The notes: a model not told the origin generated them from the letters alone. Shown: positions 33,396 through 42,162, numbered from the stretch's first letter. The stretch is DNA of 64,000 nucleotides from Oricola cellulosilytica (GCF_019966575.1 NZ_JAINFK010000004.1:387681-451680); one strand, 5' to 3'. A program made the numbers and translations.

Positions 33396-33416
33396 CACGC
33401 TCGAATCACGTTCGAA
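33396..33416. promoter_or_regulatory. candidate operator of the copper-type cluster
   Basis: CACGCTCGAA (33396-33405) and CACGTTCGAA (33407-33416) form a direct repeat with an 11-bp period. The same stretch holds an inverted repeat, TCGAA-TCACG-TTCGA (33401-33415). It lies 35-55 bp upstream of the first gene. An 11-bp period suits tandem binding by an OmpR-type response regulator such as a CopR homologue. No regulator gene is present nearby. Confidence 0.4.
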
Positions 33417-33492
33417 TGCCCCTTTATCAAATGTAATGCGGCAGAACGATGAACCCATACTTAATTTCGCGCGAAATTTGCTGGGCCGCGCT

Positions 33493-34743
33493 TCATCGCC
33501 GCACAATCATCGTGTCCGGCCCATAAGGGAAATTTGTGACGTTCTCGGCGCCCTGCTCCGTGACAATGAAGATGTCATGTTCGCGATAACCTCCCGCGCC
33601 ATCCTGCCCTTGCGGGATCATGATCATCGGCTCCATTGAGACGACCATGCCGGGCTCGAGAACGGTCTCTACGTCCTCACGCAACTCCACCCCGGCCTCG
33701 CGGCCGTAATAGTGCGACAGCACGCCGAAGGAATGTCCGTATCCGAAAGAACGGTACTGCAAGAGGTCCCATTCGCGATACATGTCGTTGAGCGCGAGCG
33801 CGATTTCCGAACACTTGCGGCCGGGCGCAATCATTTCGGAACCAGCCTTCATCACCGCACAGTTTTTCTCCCAAAAATCGAGATGTGCGTCTGAGGCTTC
33901 CTCGCAGAAAAGAGTTCGTTCGATTGCGGTGTAATAGCCGAAGATTATCGGAAAGCAGTTGAGGGACAGGATGTCGCCCCGCGCCACACGCTTGTTGGTG
34001 ACCGGATTATGCGCGCCATCGGTCATGAGGCCGGACTGGAACCACGTCCAGGTGTCCATCAGTTCAACAAACGGAAAGCTCTTGCCGATCTCACGCACCA
34101 TGGCCTGCGTCGAAGCCAGCGCCACTTCGTATTCGGGAACGCCTTCGCGCACGGCATCGATAACCGCCTTGGCGCCCACATTGCAGATCCGCGTCCCTTC
34201 GCGGATCAGGGAATGCTCTTCTGCTGACTTGTGGGTTCGCATCCACATTGATGCGGAAGCAACATCCACAAACTCAACATCGGGAAACGCATCACCCAGC
34301 TGCCGCCGGAAATCGAGCGAGACGTGATCGAACTCGATACCGACGCGTCGGGCGCCTTTTGGCAGAAGCGATTTCAGCGCAGTGTAGAAATTATCACGGC
34401 GCCAATCCGAATAGATGAGGTTGTCGCCATGCGTTCGGCGCCAGGGCTGGCCACCGTCGATACCGGCAGTCACCGTCGTGGCGCTTTCGGGTGTCAGCAC
34501 GAAACCGTATTTGCGGCCGAAATAGCAGTACAGGAAACCCGAATAATAGCAGATGCCGTGATAGGATGTGAAAATCGCCGCATCGATATTGTGTGCGGCC
34601 ATATGCTCGCGCATCGCGTTCTGGCGACGATCCATCTCGCCATCGGAAAATGGCGACCATTCCTTCTCGCCGTTTTTCCATTGGAAGACGTGCAGCATGT
34701 CGTCGGTGCTGTGGGTGTTGGTCATGTCGGGAAATCGCTTCAT
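33493..34743 (-). CDS. creatinase (creatine amidinohydrolase)
   Basis: A 416-residue pita-bread (M24) fold enzyme very similar along its length to Pseudomonas creatinase as I remember it. Matching segments include AAIFTSYHGICYYSGFLYC, NIDGGQPWRRT-like GIDGGQPWRRTHGD, LMDTWTWFQSG, SFGYGHSFGVLSHYYGREAG and MEPMIM. The catalytic His is His245 in TDGAHNPVT, with acidic partners near Glu275, Glu371 and Glu388. It hydrolyses creatine to sarcosine and urea in the cytosol and needs no metal. The start at 34743 is uncertain, with an ATG at 34725 as alternative. It follows a Pot-like ABC importer that may bring in creatine. An aminopeptidase P or ectoine hydrolase is less likely. Confidence 0.88.
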   Translation of the reverse strand: MKRFPDMTNTHSTDDMLHVFQWKNGEKEWSPFSDGEMDRRQNAMREHMAAHNIDAAIFTSYHGICYYSGFLYCYFGRKYGFVLTPESATTVTAGIDGGQPWRRTHGDNLIYSDWRRDNFYTALKSLLPKGARRVGIEFDHVSLDFRRQLGDAFPDVEFVDVASASMWMRTHKSAEEHSLIREGTRICNVGAKAVIDAVREGVPEYEVALASTQAMVREIGKSFPFVELMDTWTWFQSGLMTDGAHNPVTNKRVARGDILSLNCFPIIFGYYTAIERTLFCEEASDAHLDFWEKNCAVMKAGSEMIAPGRKCSEIALALNDMYREWDLLQYRSFGYGHSFGVLSHYYGREAGVELREDVETVLEPGMVVSMEPMIMIPQGQDGAGGYREHDIFIVTEQGAENVTNFPYGPDTMIVRR

Positions 34744-34890
34744 TTGGGCCTGATGGCTCGCAACCCTATTGCCGCGAGCGTTGGCCTTTCGCCGGGAAGT
34801 GAAACCGGTGGACGAATCTTATCGAATGGCGGGCGAAAAGTTGCGACCCGCTATGACATTGGCTGGCCTCATTGCGACGCCGGAAACGCG

Positions 34891-35745
34891 TTAGCCGGGC
34901 GACATTCCACGCAGCCGTTCGGACCGGCGCCGCAATAGTTCGAGAACTGTCAGGAGCACGATCGAGATCGCAACCATCAGCGTGGCGACCGCAAGGATGG
35001 TCGGCGATATCTGCTCGCGAAGGCCGGTGAACATTTGCCACGGCAAGGTCTTCTGGGAAGCCGAGCCGAGGAAGAGCACCACCACAACCTCGTCGAAGGA
35101 GGTGATGAACGCAAACAGAGCGCCGGAAACCACACCGGGAAGAATGAGCGGCATCTGCACCTTGAAGAACGTTCGAACCGGATCAGCGCCCAAATTGGCA
35201 GCCGCTCGTGTCAAAGAGCGGTCGAATCCGACCAGGGTCGCCGTCACCGTGATAATCACGAACGGCGTGCCGAGCGCGGCATGCGCGAGCACCACGCCCC
35301 AATAGGTGCCCTGAAGCCCGATGCGCGAATAGAAGAAATACATTCCCGCTGCCGATATGATCAGCGGCACGATCATCGGCGAAATCAGCACCGCCATGAT
35401 CGTTGATTTGAACGGCACGTGGCTTTGACTGAGACCGATCGCTGCAAGCGTTCCGAACGCGGTTGCAAGCAGCGTCGCGACAGGCGCGATCCTGACCGAG
35501 TTCCACAGGGCCTGTTGCCAATCGGGATTTGTAAAGAAGTCCCGGTAGTGTTTGAGCGAATACCCTTCCGGATCGAGGGCTAGCATCTTCGGGGTAAAGG
35601 TGAAGAAGTTCTCCGCGTTGAAGGACAGCGGCGCGATCACAATGATCGGGAAGATGAGGAAGAAGAAAATCAGGCCACAGATCACCCGGAACGCGTAATA
35701 CCACGTGATCTGGGCAGTGGACGAATAGGGAGGAAGGGCCGACAT
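34891..35745 (-). CDS. spermidine/putrescine-type ABC permease (PotC-like)
   Basis: A 284-residue permease with six membrane segments, the first being VICGLIFFFLIFPIIVIAPL. The EAA-type cytoplasmic loop is in LTRAAANLGADPVRTFFKVQMP. Size and motif match PotC and related opine or polyamine permeases. It begins 9 bp after the larger permease gene and lies 147 bp before the creatinase gene; that gap holds no visible gene. With its partner it forms the channel of the importer linked to creatinase. Confidence 0.9.
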   Translation of the reverse strand: MSALPPYSSTAQITWYYAFRVICGLIFFFLIFPIIVIAPLSFNAENFFTFTPKMLALDPEGYSLKHYRDFFTNPDWQQALWNSVRIAPVATLLATAFGTLAAIGLSQSHVPFKSTIMAVLISPMIVPLIISAAGMYFFYSRIGLQGTYWGVVLAHAALGTPFVIITVTATLVGFDRSLTRAAANLGADPVRTFFKVQMPLILPGVVSGALFAFITSFDEVVVVLFLGSASQKTLPWQMFTGLREQISPTILAVATLMVAISIVLLTVLELLRRRSERLRGMSPG

Positions 35746-35754
35746 CGTTCTCTC

Positions 35755-37044
35755 CTAACCCAGCTTCACATTATCGATGCCCACGATCTTGTCGTAGACG
35801 TAGAACAGCAGCATCACGAGCGCCAGAAGGATCGTGCCGAGCGCCGCCGCCAGTCCCCAGTTGAGCGAAGAGGAAATATGGTAGGCGATGCGGTTCGAAA
35901 TAAAGATGCCGCTCGTGCCGCCAACCAGTTCGGGCGTAATGTAGTAACCGATCGACAGGATGAAGACGAGGATCGCGCCGGCGCCGATACCAGGAATGGT
36001 TTGCGGGAAATAGACGCGCCAGAACGCCGTCCAGTCATTCGCGCCGAGGCTCTTTGCGGCACGCACATAGGACGGCGAGATCGTTTTCATGACCGAGAAC
36101 AGCGGCAGGATCATGAAGGGCAGCAGGATGTGCGTCATCGCGATGATCGTGCCTGTCTGATTGTTGATCATCACCAGCCGGTTCGCATCGTCGATCAACC
36201 CGATCCACACAAGGAAATCGTTGATGACGCCTTGCTGCTGCAGCAGCACCTTCCAGGCCGACGTCCTGACGAGGAGAGATGTCCAGAACGGGAGCAACAC
36301 GAGAATGAGCAACATGTTCGAGGTTCTGAGTGACAAATGCGCGAGCAGGTAAGCGATCGGAAAACCCAGCAGCAGACAGGACAAGGTGATGGCCAAGGAC
36401 ATCACGAGGGTCCGATTGAAGAGCGTCAGGTAGATTCGCTCATTTTCGGGCTTGAGTTCGATCCCTTCAGATGTGCGTTCCGCATCGACTGCGTTCAGGA
36501 AGTATCCCGCCGTGTAGGGAGCGCTGAAACGCCTGATGACACGCCACGTCTCGAGTTCTCCCCAATCCTCGTCAGCCTCAATGAACTGTTCGCGGTAGTT
36601 GCCCTCATCCATCCGGCGCACTGAACGGCCGGTCTTGCGGAACAGCCCGGACATGCCGGAAGCCTCATAGTTGAGGCGAGATCCCAAGCGGGTATGGATG
36701 CGCTGCTTTACCGCGATTTCGAGGTCGGCGTGCAGGGCGGCGAAGACATCTTCGCTTGGCAACTCGTCGCTATCGGGATCCCATTCCTTGAGCGCTTCGA
36801 CGGTCCGCGGAATCGTGTCCTCGACGATGTTGTTCTCCACCGACCGGAACAACATGTCCGCTATGGGCGCGATGAACGAAATCAGGATGAATAGAAGGAG
36901 TGGCGCGATCAGCAGGAAAGACCGGGTTTTTTCCCGCCGCAGCGCTCGCGCAAGGCTCTTCTTTAGAGGCGTTCCATCAGCAGCGCGTACTACACCGTCA
37001 TCGGGGGTGGCGCTGATTGCGGCATCGGTGGTTGCGCTGCTCAT
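35755..37044 (-). CDS. PotB-like ABC permease with large extracytoplasmic insertion
   Basis: A 429-residue permease, about 140 residues longer than PotB. After the first membrane helix (FLLIAPLLLFILISFIAPIA) there is a hydrophilic, acidic insertion of roughly 150 residues (VEALKEWDPDSDELPSEDVF through YFLNAVDAERTSEG) before the second helix. The EAA loop is in YVRAAKSLGANDWTAFWRVYFP. The ATG at 37044 is chosen because GGAAAGG lies seven bases upstream. The insertion faces the periplasm and may dock the binding protein. Otherwise it behaves as the PotC partner. Confidence 0.88.
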   Translation of the reverse strand: MSSATTDAAISATPDDGVVRAADGTPLKKSLARALRREKTRSFLLIAPLLLFILISFIAPIADMLFRSVENNIVEDTIPRTVEALKEWDPDSDELPSEDVFAALHADLEIAVKQRIHTRLGSRLNYEASGMSGLFRKTGRSVRRMDEGNYREQFIEADEDWGELETWRVIRRFSAPYTAGYFLNAVDAERTSEGIELKPENERIYLTLFNRTLVMSLAITLSCLLLGFPIAYLLAHLSLRTSNMLLILVLLPFWTSLLVRTSAWKVLLQQQGVINDFLVWIGLIDDANRLVMINNQTGTIIAMTHILLPFMILPLFSVMKTISPSYVRAAKSLGANDWTAFWRVYFPQTIPGIGAGAILVFILSIGYYITPELVGGTSGIFISNRIAYHISSSLNWGLAAALGTILLALVMLLFYVYDKIVGIDNVKLG

Positions 37045-37073
37045 GGAAGACCTTTCCGGCGAAGGTATAGGGT

Positions 37074-37100
37074 GGGATGCGGCGCAAACTGCCGCATCCC
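37074..37100 (-). terminator. hairpin after the binding-protein gene
   Basis: A perfect 10-bp inverted repeat, GGGATGCGGC, loop GCAAACT, then GCCGCATCCC, begins 16 bp past the binding-protein stop and ends 30 bp before the permease start. There is no T-run. It is probably a partial terminator or mRNA stabiliser that favours the binding protein over the permeases. Confidence 0.6.
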
Positions 37101-37115
37101 CTTGTCGAAGGTCGC

Positions 37116-38249
37116 TTACTGCGCGAGCCACGCCTGGAACTTGGCGTCCAGGTCGTCGCGATTATCCGCCCACCACGTGTAGTTGTAGAGGAACGTGTTT
37201 TTCGCGTTGTTCGGATCGGTCGGCATGTGAGGCGCCATTTCGATGCCCAGGTCGGCATGCGTTCCTACCAGCGGTGCAGACGATGCGCGCGCCGGGCCGT
37301 ACGAGATATACTTTGCCTGGTCCGCCAGCCGCTGCGTGTCGGTGGCGAACTTCACGAAGTGAAGCGCACGGTTGAGGCGATCCTCCGGGAGGCCTTCGGG
37401 GATGATCCAGCCATCCAGGTCGAACACCTGCGCGTCCCACAACATCTTCACCGGCTGATCCTGTTCCTCGATCACCGAGAAGAGGCGGCCATTGTAGGTC
37501 GATCCGATTACCACTTCTCCGTCAGCCAGAAGCTGCGGCGTCTCGGCGCCGGCAGACCACCACACGACCTGATCCTTGATAGTGTCGAGCTTGGCGAGCG
37601 CCTGCGCCACGCCTTCTTCTGTTTCGAGCACGTCATAGACGTCGTCCTTGGCGACGCCGTCGCACAGCAGAGCCCATTCCATGTTGTTGATGGGACGCTT
37701 CTCCAGCGAGCGTTTCCCCGGAAACGCCTCAAGATCGAAGACGGCGCAGATATCTTCCGGCTCCTTGCCGTTCCACTCCGCAACGTCTGTGCGGTAGCCG
37801 AACGTCGTGGAATAGACGATTTGAGGAATGAAGCACTCGGAAACCAGAAGATCGCCGAAATCGTCGGCCGCAGACGTTCCGTCCGGGGCCGCGGCAAGTT
37901 CCGTTTCCGGGTCCATCACGCGGGCGAGACCTTCATCGCAAAGGCGAATGGCATCGGAAGCGACCACGTCCACAACGTCCCAGGTAACGTTGCCGGCTTC
38001 GTTCATGGCGCGCAGTTTCGCGACGGCCTCGTTGGAGCTTTCGTCCCACACCACGGTAACACCGGTGGCCGCGGCATACGGCTCTGCATAGGCCTTCTGC
38101 TGTGAAGTCTGATAGGCGCCGCCCCATGATACGAGTGTCATGGTGTCAGCACAATTTTCACAGGGCGGAAGCTCAGCATCCTGGGTTACAGCCGGAGCGG
38201 CAAATGCGACGCTTGCGGCGGTCGCGAGTAGCAAGGTTTTCAGTTTCAT
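37116..38249 (-). CDS. PotD-like substrate-binding protein (candidate creatine binder)
   Basis: A 377-residue extracellular solute-binding protein of the spermidine/putrescine class. A signal peptide (MKLKTLLLATAASVAFAAPA) precedes a mature start with a CENC cysteine pair and the family segment TLVSWGGAYQTSQQKAYAEPY. The ligand-pocket region includes WDVVDVVASDAIRLCDEGL. It is flanked by hairpins on both sides in the operon and followed by permeases and creatinase, so creatine or another guanidino compound is the likely cargo. That is inference from gene order. Confidence 0.9.
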   Translation of the reverse strand: MKLKTLLLATAASVAFAAPAVTQDAELPPCENCADTMTLVSWGGAYQTSQQKAYAEPYAAATGVTVVWDESSNEAVAKLRAMNEAGNVTWDVVDVVASDAIRLCDEGLARVMDPETELAAAPDGTSAADDFGDLLVSECFIPQIVYSTTFGYRTDVAEWNGKEPEDICAVFDLEAFPGKRSLEKRPINNMEWALLCDGVAKDDVYDVLETEEGVAQALAKLDTIKDQVVWWSAGAETPQLLADGEVVIGSTYNGRLFSVIEEQDQPVKMLWDAQVFDLDGWIIPEGLPEDRLNRALHFVKFATDTQRLADQAKYISYGPARASSAPLVGTHADLGIEMAPHMPTDPNNAKNTFLYNYTWWADNRDDLDAKFQAWLAQ

Positions 38250-38304
38250 CAGTTTCTCCCTTTGAATTCAGGCCGGACGGAGCTCTTCCCCGTCTCAACC
38301 GGTC

Positions 38305-38328
38305 TTACCGGACGCGAACGTCCGGTAA
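38305..38328 (-). terminator. perfect hairpin between ATPase and binding-protein genes
   Basis: TTACCGGACG, loop CGAA, then CGTCCGGTAA form a perfect 10-bp stem with a four-base loop. It lies 11 bp after the ATPase stop and 56 bp before the binding-protein start. It may act as a terminator for the ATPase part, or as a 5' structure stabilising the binding-protein message. No T-run follows it on the transcribed strand, so readthrough is likely. Confidence 0.6.
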
Positions 38329-38338
38329 ATTCTCGAAT

Positions 38339-39433
38339 TTAGGCGACAGCGTCGAGGGCTTTGCAGTCGGAGGCGGCCCAGCCGATCTTCACCGTCTCTC
38401 CTTCGGCGATCTTCCTTCGCTGGCCGCGGTTTCGGACCTTGACAACGAATTCGTCATTCCCGGCGACATTCATGCGAACACGGATGTGGTCGCCGAGATA
38501 GATGAGTTCCTCGATGTGGCCGTCGACCATGTTTTCCATCGGAGCTTCGGGCTGGAGTTCGACGCGTTCCGGCCGAAGCGAAAGCGTTGTCTTGCTGCCG
38601 ACACCGGAAATGTTGACCGGGTCGGCCTTCAGATGAATGCCGGTGCCAACCTCGACGCCACAGGTCGTACCCTCGACTGATGTGACCGTGCCGTTGAGCT
38701 TGTTGTTTTCGCCGATGAATTGGGCGACGAACGAGTTCTGCGGGCTTTCGTAAAGCGCATCCGGCGTTGACAGTTGCTGGATGACCCCGTCGTTGAACAC
38801 GGCCACCCGGTCCGACATGGTCAGCGCCTCGGTCTGGTCGTGTGTCACATAGACGATGGTCACGCCGAGGTTTTCATGAATGTGCTTGATCTCGTACTGC
38901 ATCTGCTCGCGCAACTGCTTGTCCAGTGCACCAAGCGGTTCATCCATGAGAACCAGTTCGGGATCGAAAACCAGCGCACGTGCCACGGCAACACGTTGCT
39001 GCTGCCCGCCCGACAACTGCGCCGGCCGCCGGGAACCGAACGTACCAAGTTCCACCATGTCGAGCGCGCGCTGCACCCGGCTGGACTGGTCTGCCTTGCT
39101 GATGCCCCGAACCTGCAATGGAAAGGCCAGATTTTCCGCCACGGTCATGTGGGGAAAGAGGGCATAATTCTGGAAAACCATGCCAATACCGCGCTTATGC
39201 GGAGGCACGTTGTTGATCGGACGGTCGTTGAGAAAAATTTCGCCATGCGTCGCGGGTTCGAATCCCGCCAGCATCATGAGGCATGTCGTCTTGCCGGACC
39301 CCGATGGGCCTAGCATCGTAAGAAACTCGCCCCTGGCAATATCAAGGTTGAGATTTTTGACGACGAGCGTTTCACCATCGTAACTCTTCTGTACGCTTTC
39401 GTAGCGAACAGCAGCACCCCGGTTTTCGCTCAT
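38339..39433 (-). CDS. spermidine/putrescine-type ABC ATPase (PotA-like)
   Basis: A 364-residue ABC ATPase with Walker A GPSGSGKTT (about 42-50), the signature LSGGQQQRVA and Walker B LVLMDEPLGALD, and a C-terminal TOBE region beginning near FIGENNKLNG. The ATG at 39433 has GGAGGG a few bases upstream and is preferred to a start at 39508. It is the first gene of the operon that continues with the binding protein, the two permeases and creatinase. The gap 39434-39609 should hold the promoter. Confidence 0.92.
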   Translation of the reverse strand: MSENRGAAVRYESVQKSYDGETLVVKNLNLDIARGEFLTMLGPSGSGKTTCLMMLAGFEPATHGEIFLNDRPINNVPPHKRGIGMVFQNYALFPHMTVAENLAFPLQVRGISKADQSSRVQRALDMVELGTFGSRRPAQLSGGQQQRVAVARALVFDPELVLMDEPLGALDKQLREQMQYEIKHIHENLGVTIVYVTHDQTEALTMSDRVAVFNDGVIQQLSTPDALYESPQNSFVAQFIGENNKLNGTVTSVEGTTCGVEVGTGIHLKADPVNISGVGSKTTLSLRPERVELQPEAPMENMVDGHIEELIYLGDHIRVRMNVAGNDEFVVKVRNRGQRRKIAEGETVKIGWAASDCKALDAVA

Positions 39434-39609
39434 ATTCCCTCCAACGTCTCGACCCCAGCAAGCGCCCGCGCACTGCGTATGCGCGGGTTCCGGGCGTCTG
39501 CCCATCAAAGCGAATGTGCTTGGGGCTTGTAAAGGGAGTGTCGCACATTTTTTCGGTACGCGCCCTAAAAATCCGTGCAGTTTCGGGCGGTTCGCGCATC
39601 TCGCGCCCG

Positions 39610-39951
39610 CTATTTGACCAGATGATCGGCCACCAGAGCGGCTGATGTTGCGTCATATATCACCACCCGCGTTTCACCGCCGGCCGTGGTTCCGTAAAAT
39701 AGGATGCGATTATCGGAAACCGCGATATCGGTCACCGCGAAACCTTCGGGCATTATCAGCGCCTCACGCACGGTATCGCCGGATCGTCCCGAGCCGCCGG
39801 CTTTGTAGACAATCGCGCCCAGCACCGCCATAAGGCCGATCATCATGGTGCCGATCGAGATAACCAGCAATCGCGCCAGACGCCGGCGCACCCGTTCCAT
39901 GGCCGGATCGAGCGGTGCATCAGCATCCGCATTAACATTAGGCTTCGACAT
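39610..39951 (-). CDS. small inner-membrane protein, DUF6476-like
   Basis: A 113-residue protein with an N-terminal cytoplasmic segment, one membrane helix (LARLLVISIGTMMIGLMAVLG, about 26-46) and a periplasmic C-terminal domain (EALIMPEGFAVTDIAVSDNR and following). This layout and its position divergent from an RluD-type gene match a conserved alphaproteobacterial protein of unknown function that I recall as DUF6476. The ATG at 39951 is chosen, with AAGGA nine bases upstream; its 5' region is only 75 bp from the rluD start. Function unknown. Confidence 0.7.
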   Translation of the reverse strand: MSKPNVNADADAPLDPAMERVRRRLARLLVISIGTMMIGLMAVLGAIVYKAGGSGRSGDTVREALIMPEGFAVTDIAVSDNRILFYGTTAGGETRVVIYDATSAALVADHLVK

Positions 39952-40026
39952 GAGTGGAGGTCCTTGATAGTGCGGCAACCGCATCGGCGGGTCGCGTTTA
40001 AGGCTTCGCTATGTCCGTGGGGACAG

Positions 40027-41073
40027 ATGAGCAAAAAGATCGAAACTGGCCATATCGAAGCCACTCGCGAAATGAAAGCCTTCGCTGCGGGCGAGACCGC
40101 CGCCGGCCAGCGCCTCGACCAGTGGCTCGCGGTGGAACTGGCCGGGACTCTCTCGCGCAGCCGCATCAAGGCGCTGATCGAAAGTGGCGAGGTAGAGATA
40201 AATGGAGTGACGGTCTTTCAACCTCGGCGCAGCCTGCGTGCCGGTGACGACATCCGTGTTCATTTGCCCGAACCCGAGCAGGCCGCGCCGGCGCCGGAAG
40301 CGATTCCGCTGGTGATCCTCTTCGAGGACAACGACGTTGTGGTCGTCGACAAACCGGCGGGATTGGTCGTGCATCCCGGCGCCGGAAACCCCTCGGGCAC
40401 GCTGGTCAACGCTCTTCTGCACCATTGCGGCGACAGCCTGTCCGGGATAGGCGGGGTCAAGCGGCCCGGTATCGTTCACCGGCTCGACAAGGAAACGAGC
40501 GGCGTAATGGTGGTCGCCAAGAACGACCTTGCCCACAAATCCCTCAGTGCGCAGTTCGCCGACCATGGCAAGACGACGAAGATGGAGCGCACTTACCTGG
40601 CGTTGGTCTGGGGTGCGCCCGACGTCATGAACGGCCGGATTGAGAGCCATGTCGGCAGGTCATCTCATGACCGAATGAAACAGGCCGTTGTCAGCGAGTC
40701 GCAGACGGACGCACGGCACGCGGTCACTCATTTCCGGACGGTCGAACGCTTTGGCGACCCCACCGGCGCGAACACAGTGGCGAGTCTTATCTCGTGCACT
40801 TTGGAAACCGGGCGAACCCACCAGATTAGGGTGCACATGGCGCATATTGGTCATCCGCTTATCGGCGATCACGGCTACGGGAAGGGTTTCTCGACAAAAG
40901 CGCAGGCCCTAGCGGAACCATTGCGCGGCAGGGTCATTGGATTTCGGCGGCAGGCGCTGCACGCAGCGAGTTTGGCGTTCGAACATCCTTCGAGCGGTGA
41001 ATTGATGAAGTTCGAATCGCCGATGCCGTCTGATATGACCGAGTTGATATCAAGCTTCCGTGACATGCTGTAA
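40027..41073 (+). CDS. rluD: RluA/RluD-family 23S rRNA pseudouridine synthase
   Basis: A 348-residue RNA-modifying enzyme. An N-terminal S4 RNA-binding domain (about 20-80, with LDQWLAVELAG and SRIKALIESGEVEINGVTV) precedes the catalytic domain. The active-site aspartate is in GIVHRLDKETSGVMVVAKN near 145-163. The family isomerises specific uridines in helix 69 of 23S rRNA. The ATG at 40027 follows GGGGACAG and gives a normal N-terminus; an earlier in-frame start at 39964 would overlap the divergent DUF6476-like gene. It precedes rpoH, an arrangement common in Rhizobiales. Which RluA-family member it is cannot be fixed from sequence alone. Confidence 0.88.
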   Translation: MSKKIETGHIEATREMKAFAAGETAAGQRLDQWLAVELAGTLSRSRIKALIESGEVEINGVTVFQPRRSLRAGDDIRVHLPEPEQAAPAPEAIPLVILFEDNDVVVVDKPAGLVVHPGAGNPSGTLVNALLHHCGDSLSGIGGVKRPGIVHRLDKETSGVMVVAKNDLAHKSLSAQFADHGKTTKMERTYLALVWGAPDVMNGRIESHVGRSSHDRMKQAVVSESQTDARHAVTHFRTVERFGDPTGANTVASLISCTLETGRTHQIRVHMAHIGHPLIGDHGYGKGFSTKAQALAEPLRGRVIGFRRQALHAASLAFEHPSSGELMKFESPMPSDMTELISSFRDML

Positions 41074-41121
41074 CGGGACTTGAACGGGCGCTTGCGGATG
41101 CTTATCTGCCAAATGTGCCAT

Positions 41122-41147
41122 TGCGCCTGAATTTGGCGCATGCGCCA
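41122..41147. promoter_or_regulatory. overlapping inverted repeats upstream of rpoH
   Basis: TGCGCC (41122-41127) can pair with GGCGCA (41135-41140), while TGGCGCATGCGCCA (41134-41147) is a perfect 14-bp palindrome that uses the same GGCGCA. The two structures exclude each other. They lie about 90-110 bp before the rpoH start, in the 160-bp gap after rluD. This could be a protein operator or part of a 5' leader. Confidence 0.4.
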
Positions 41148-41233
41148 TGCGATTTCCGGTCATAACGACGGATAAGCCTCAGGTTTGCCGCAATGAAGCG
41201 GGAACCTTAAAAAAACGGAAGGGTGCTTGATTA

Positions 41234-42142
41234 ATGGCCCGGACCAGTCTCCCAAGCCTTTATGGCGGTGAAGGTGGCCTTACCCGCTACCTAGAAGAAA
41301 TCCGACGCTTTCCGATGCTCCAACCGCAGGAAGAGTATATGCTCGCCAAGCGGTATCAGGAGCATGACGATCCCGATGCTGCCCACAGACTCGTGACAAG
41401 CCACCTGCGACTCGTGGCGAAGATTGCCATGGGATATCGCGGCTATGGCCTGCCAATCGGCGAGGTTATTTCGGAGGGCAATGTTGGCCTGATGCAGGCC
41501 GTCAAACGGTTTGAGCCGGAACGCGGTTTCCGGCTTGCGACCTATGCAATGTGGTGGATTAAGGCCTCGATTCAGGAATATATCCTGCGGTCGTGGAGCC
41601 TCGTGAAGATGGGTACCACGGCCAACCAGAAACGCCTGTTCTTCAACCTGCGCAAGGCGAAGAACAAGATTCAGGCCCTCGGCGACAGCGATCTCAATCC
41701 GGAGCAGGTTCAGCAGATCGCCACGGAACTTCAGGTCTCCGAAGAAGAGGTCCTGTCGATGAACCAGCGCATGGCCGGAGATGCCTCGCTCAACGCGCCA
41801 ATCAAGGCGACGGATGGCGAGAGCGGCCAGTGGCAGGATTGGCTGGTCGATGAGAGCGACAGCCAAGAGAAGATGCTTATCGACGAGGACGAGCGCGAAC
41901 AGCGCAGCGCCCTGCTCTACGATGCAATGGACGTATTGAACGATCGCGAAAAGCGGATTTTCCAGGCGCGCCGCCTTTCCGAAGATCCGCTGACCCTCGA
42001 GGAGTTGTCGGGGGAGTTCGACATTTCCCGCGAACGGGTCCGCCAGATCGAAGTCCGTGCTTTCGAAAAAGTTCAGGATGCGGTCAAGGCAGCTGCCCTC
42101 GAGCAGACCAAGGCGCTGCGATCGGCTGACCAACCGGCCTGA
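41234..42142 (+). CDS. rpoH: RNA polymerase sigma-32 factor (heat shock)
   Basis: A 302-residue sigma-70-family factor. Region 2 (LVTSHLRLVAKIAMGYRGYG through FRLATYAMWWIKASIQEYIL) is complete. The RpoH box, NQKRLFFNLR at 131-140, separates sigma-32 from other sigma factors. Region 4 ends with LSGEFDISRERVRQIEVRAF, which contacts the -35 element. It directs transcription of heat-shock genes. GGAAGGG stands about eleven bases before the ATG. Many Rhizobiales carry two rpoH genes, so this could be RpoH1 or RpoH2. Confidence 0.95.
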   Translation: MARTSLPSLYGGEGGLTRYLEEIRRFPMLQPQEEYMLAKRYQEHDDPDAAHRLVTSHLRLVAKIAMGYRGYGLPIGEVISEGNVGLMQAVKRFEPERGFRLATYAMWWIKASIQEYILRSWSLVKMGTTANQKRLFFNLRKAKNKIQALGDSDLNPEQVQQIATELQVSEEEVLSMNQRMAGDASLNAPIKATDGESGQWQDWLVDESDSQEKMLIDEDEREQRSALLYDAMDVLNDREKRIFQARRLSEDPLTLEELSGEFDISRERVRQIEVRAFEKVQDAVKAAALEQTKALRSADQPA

Positions 42143-42162
42143 TAGGGACGCGCAAGGGATTT

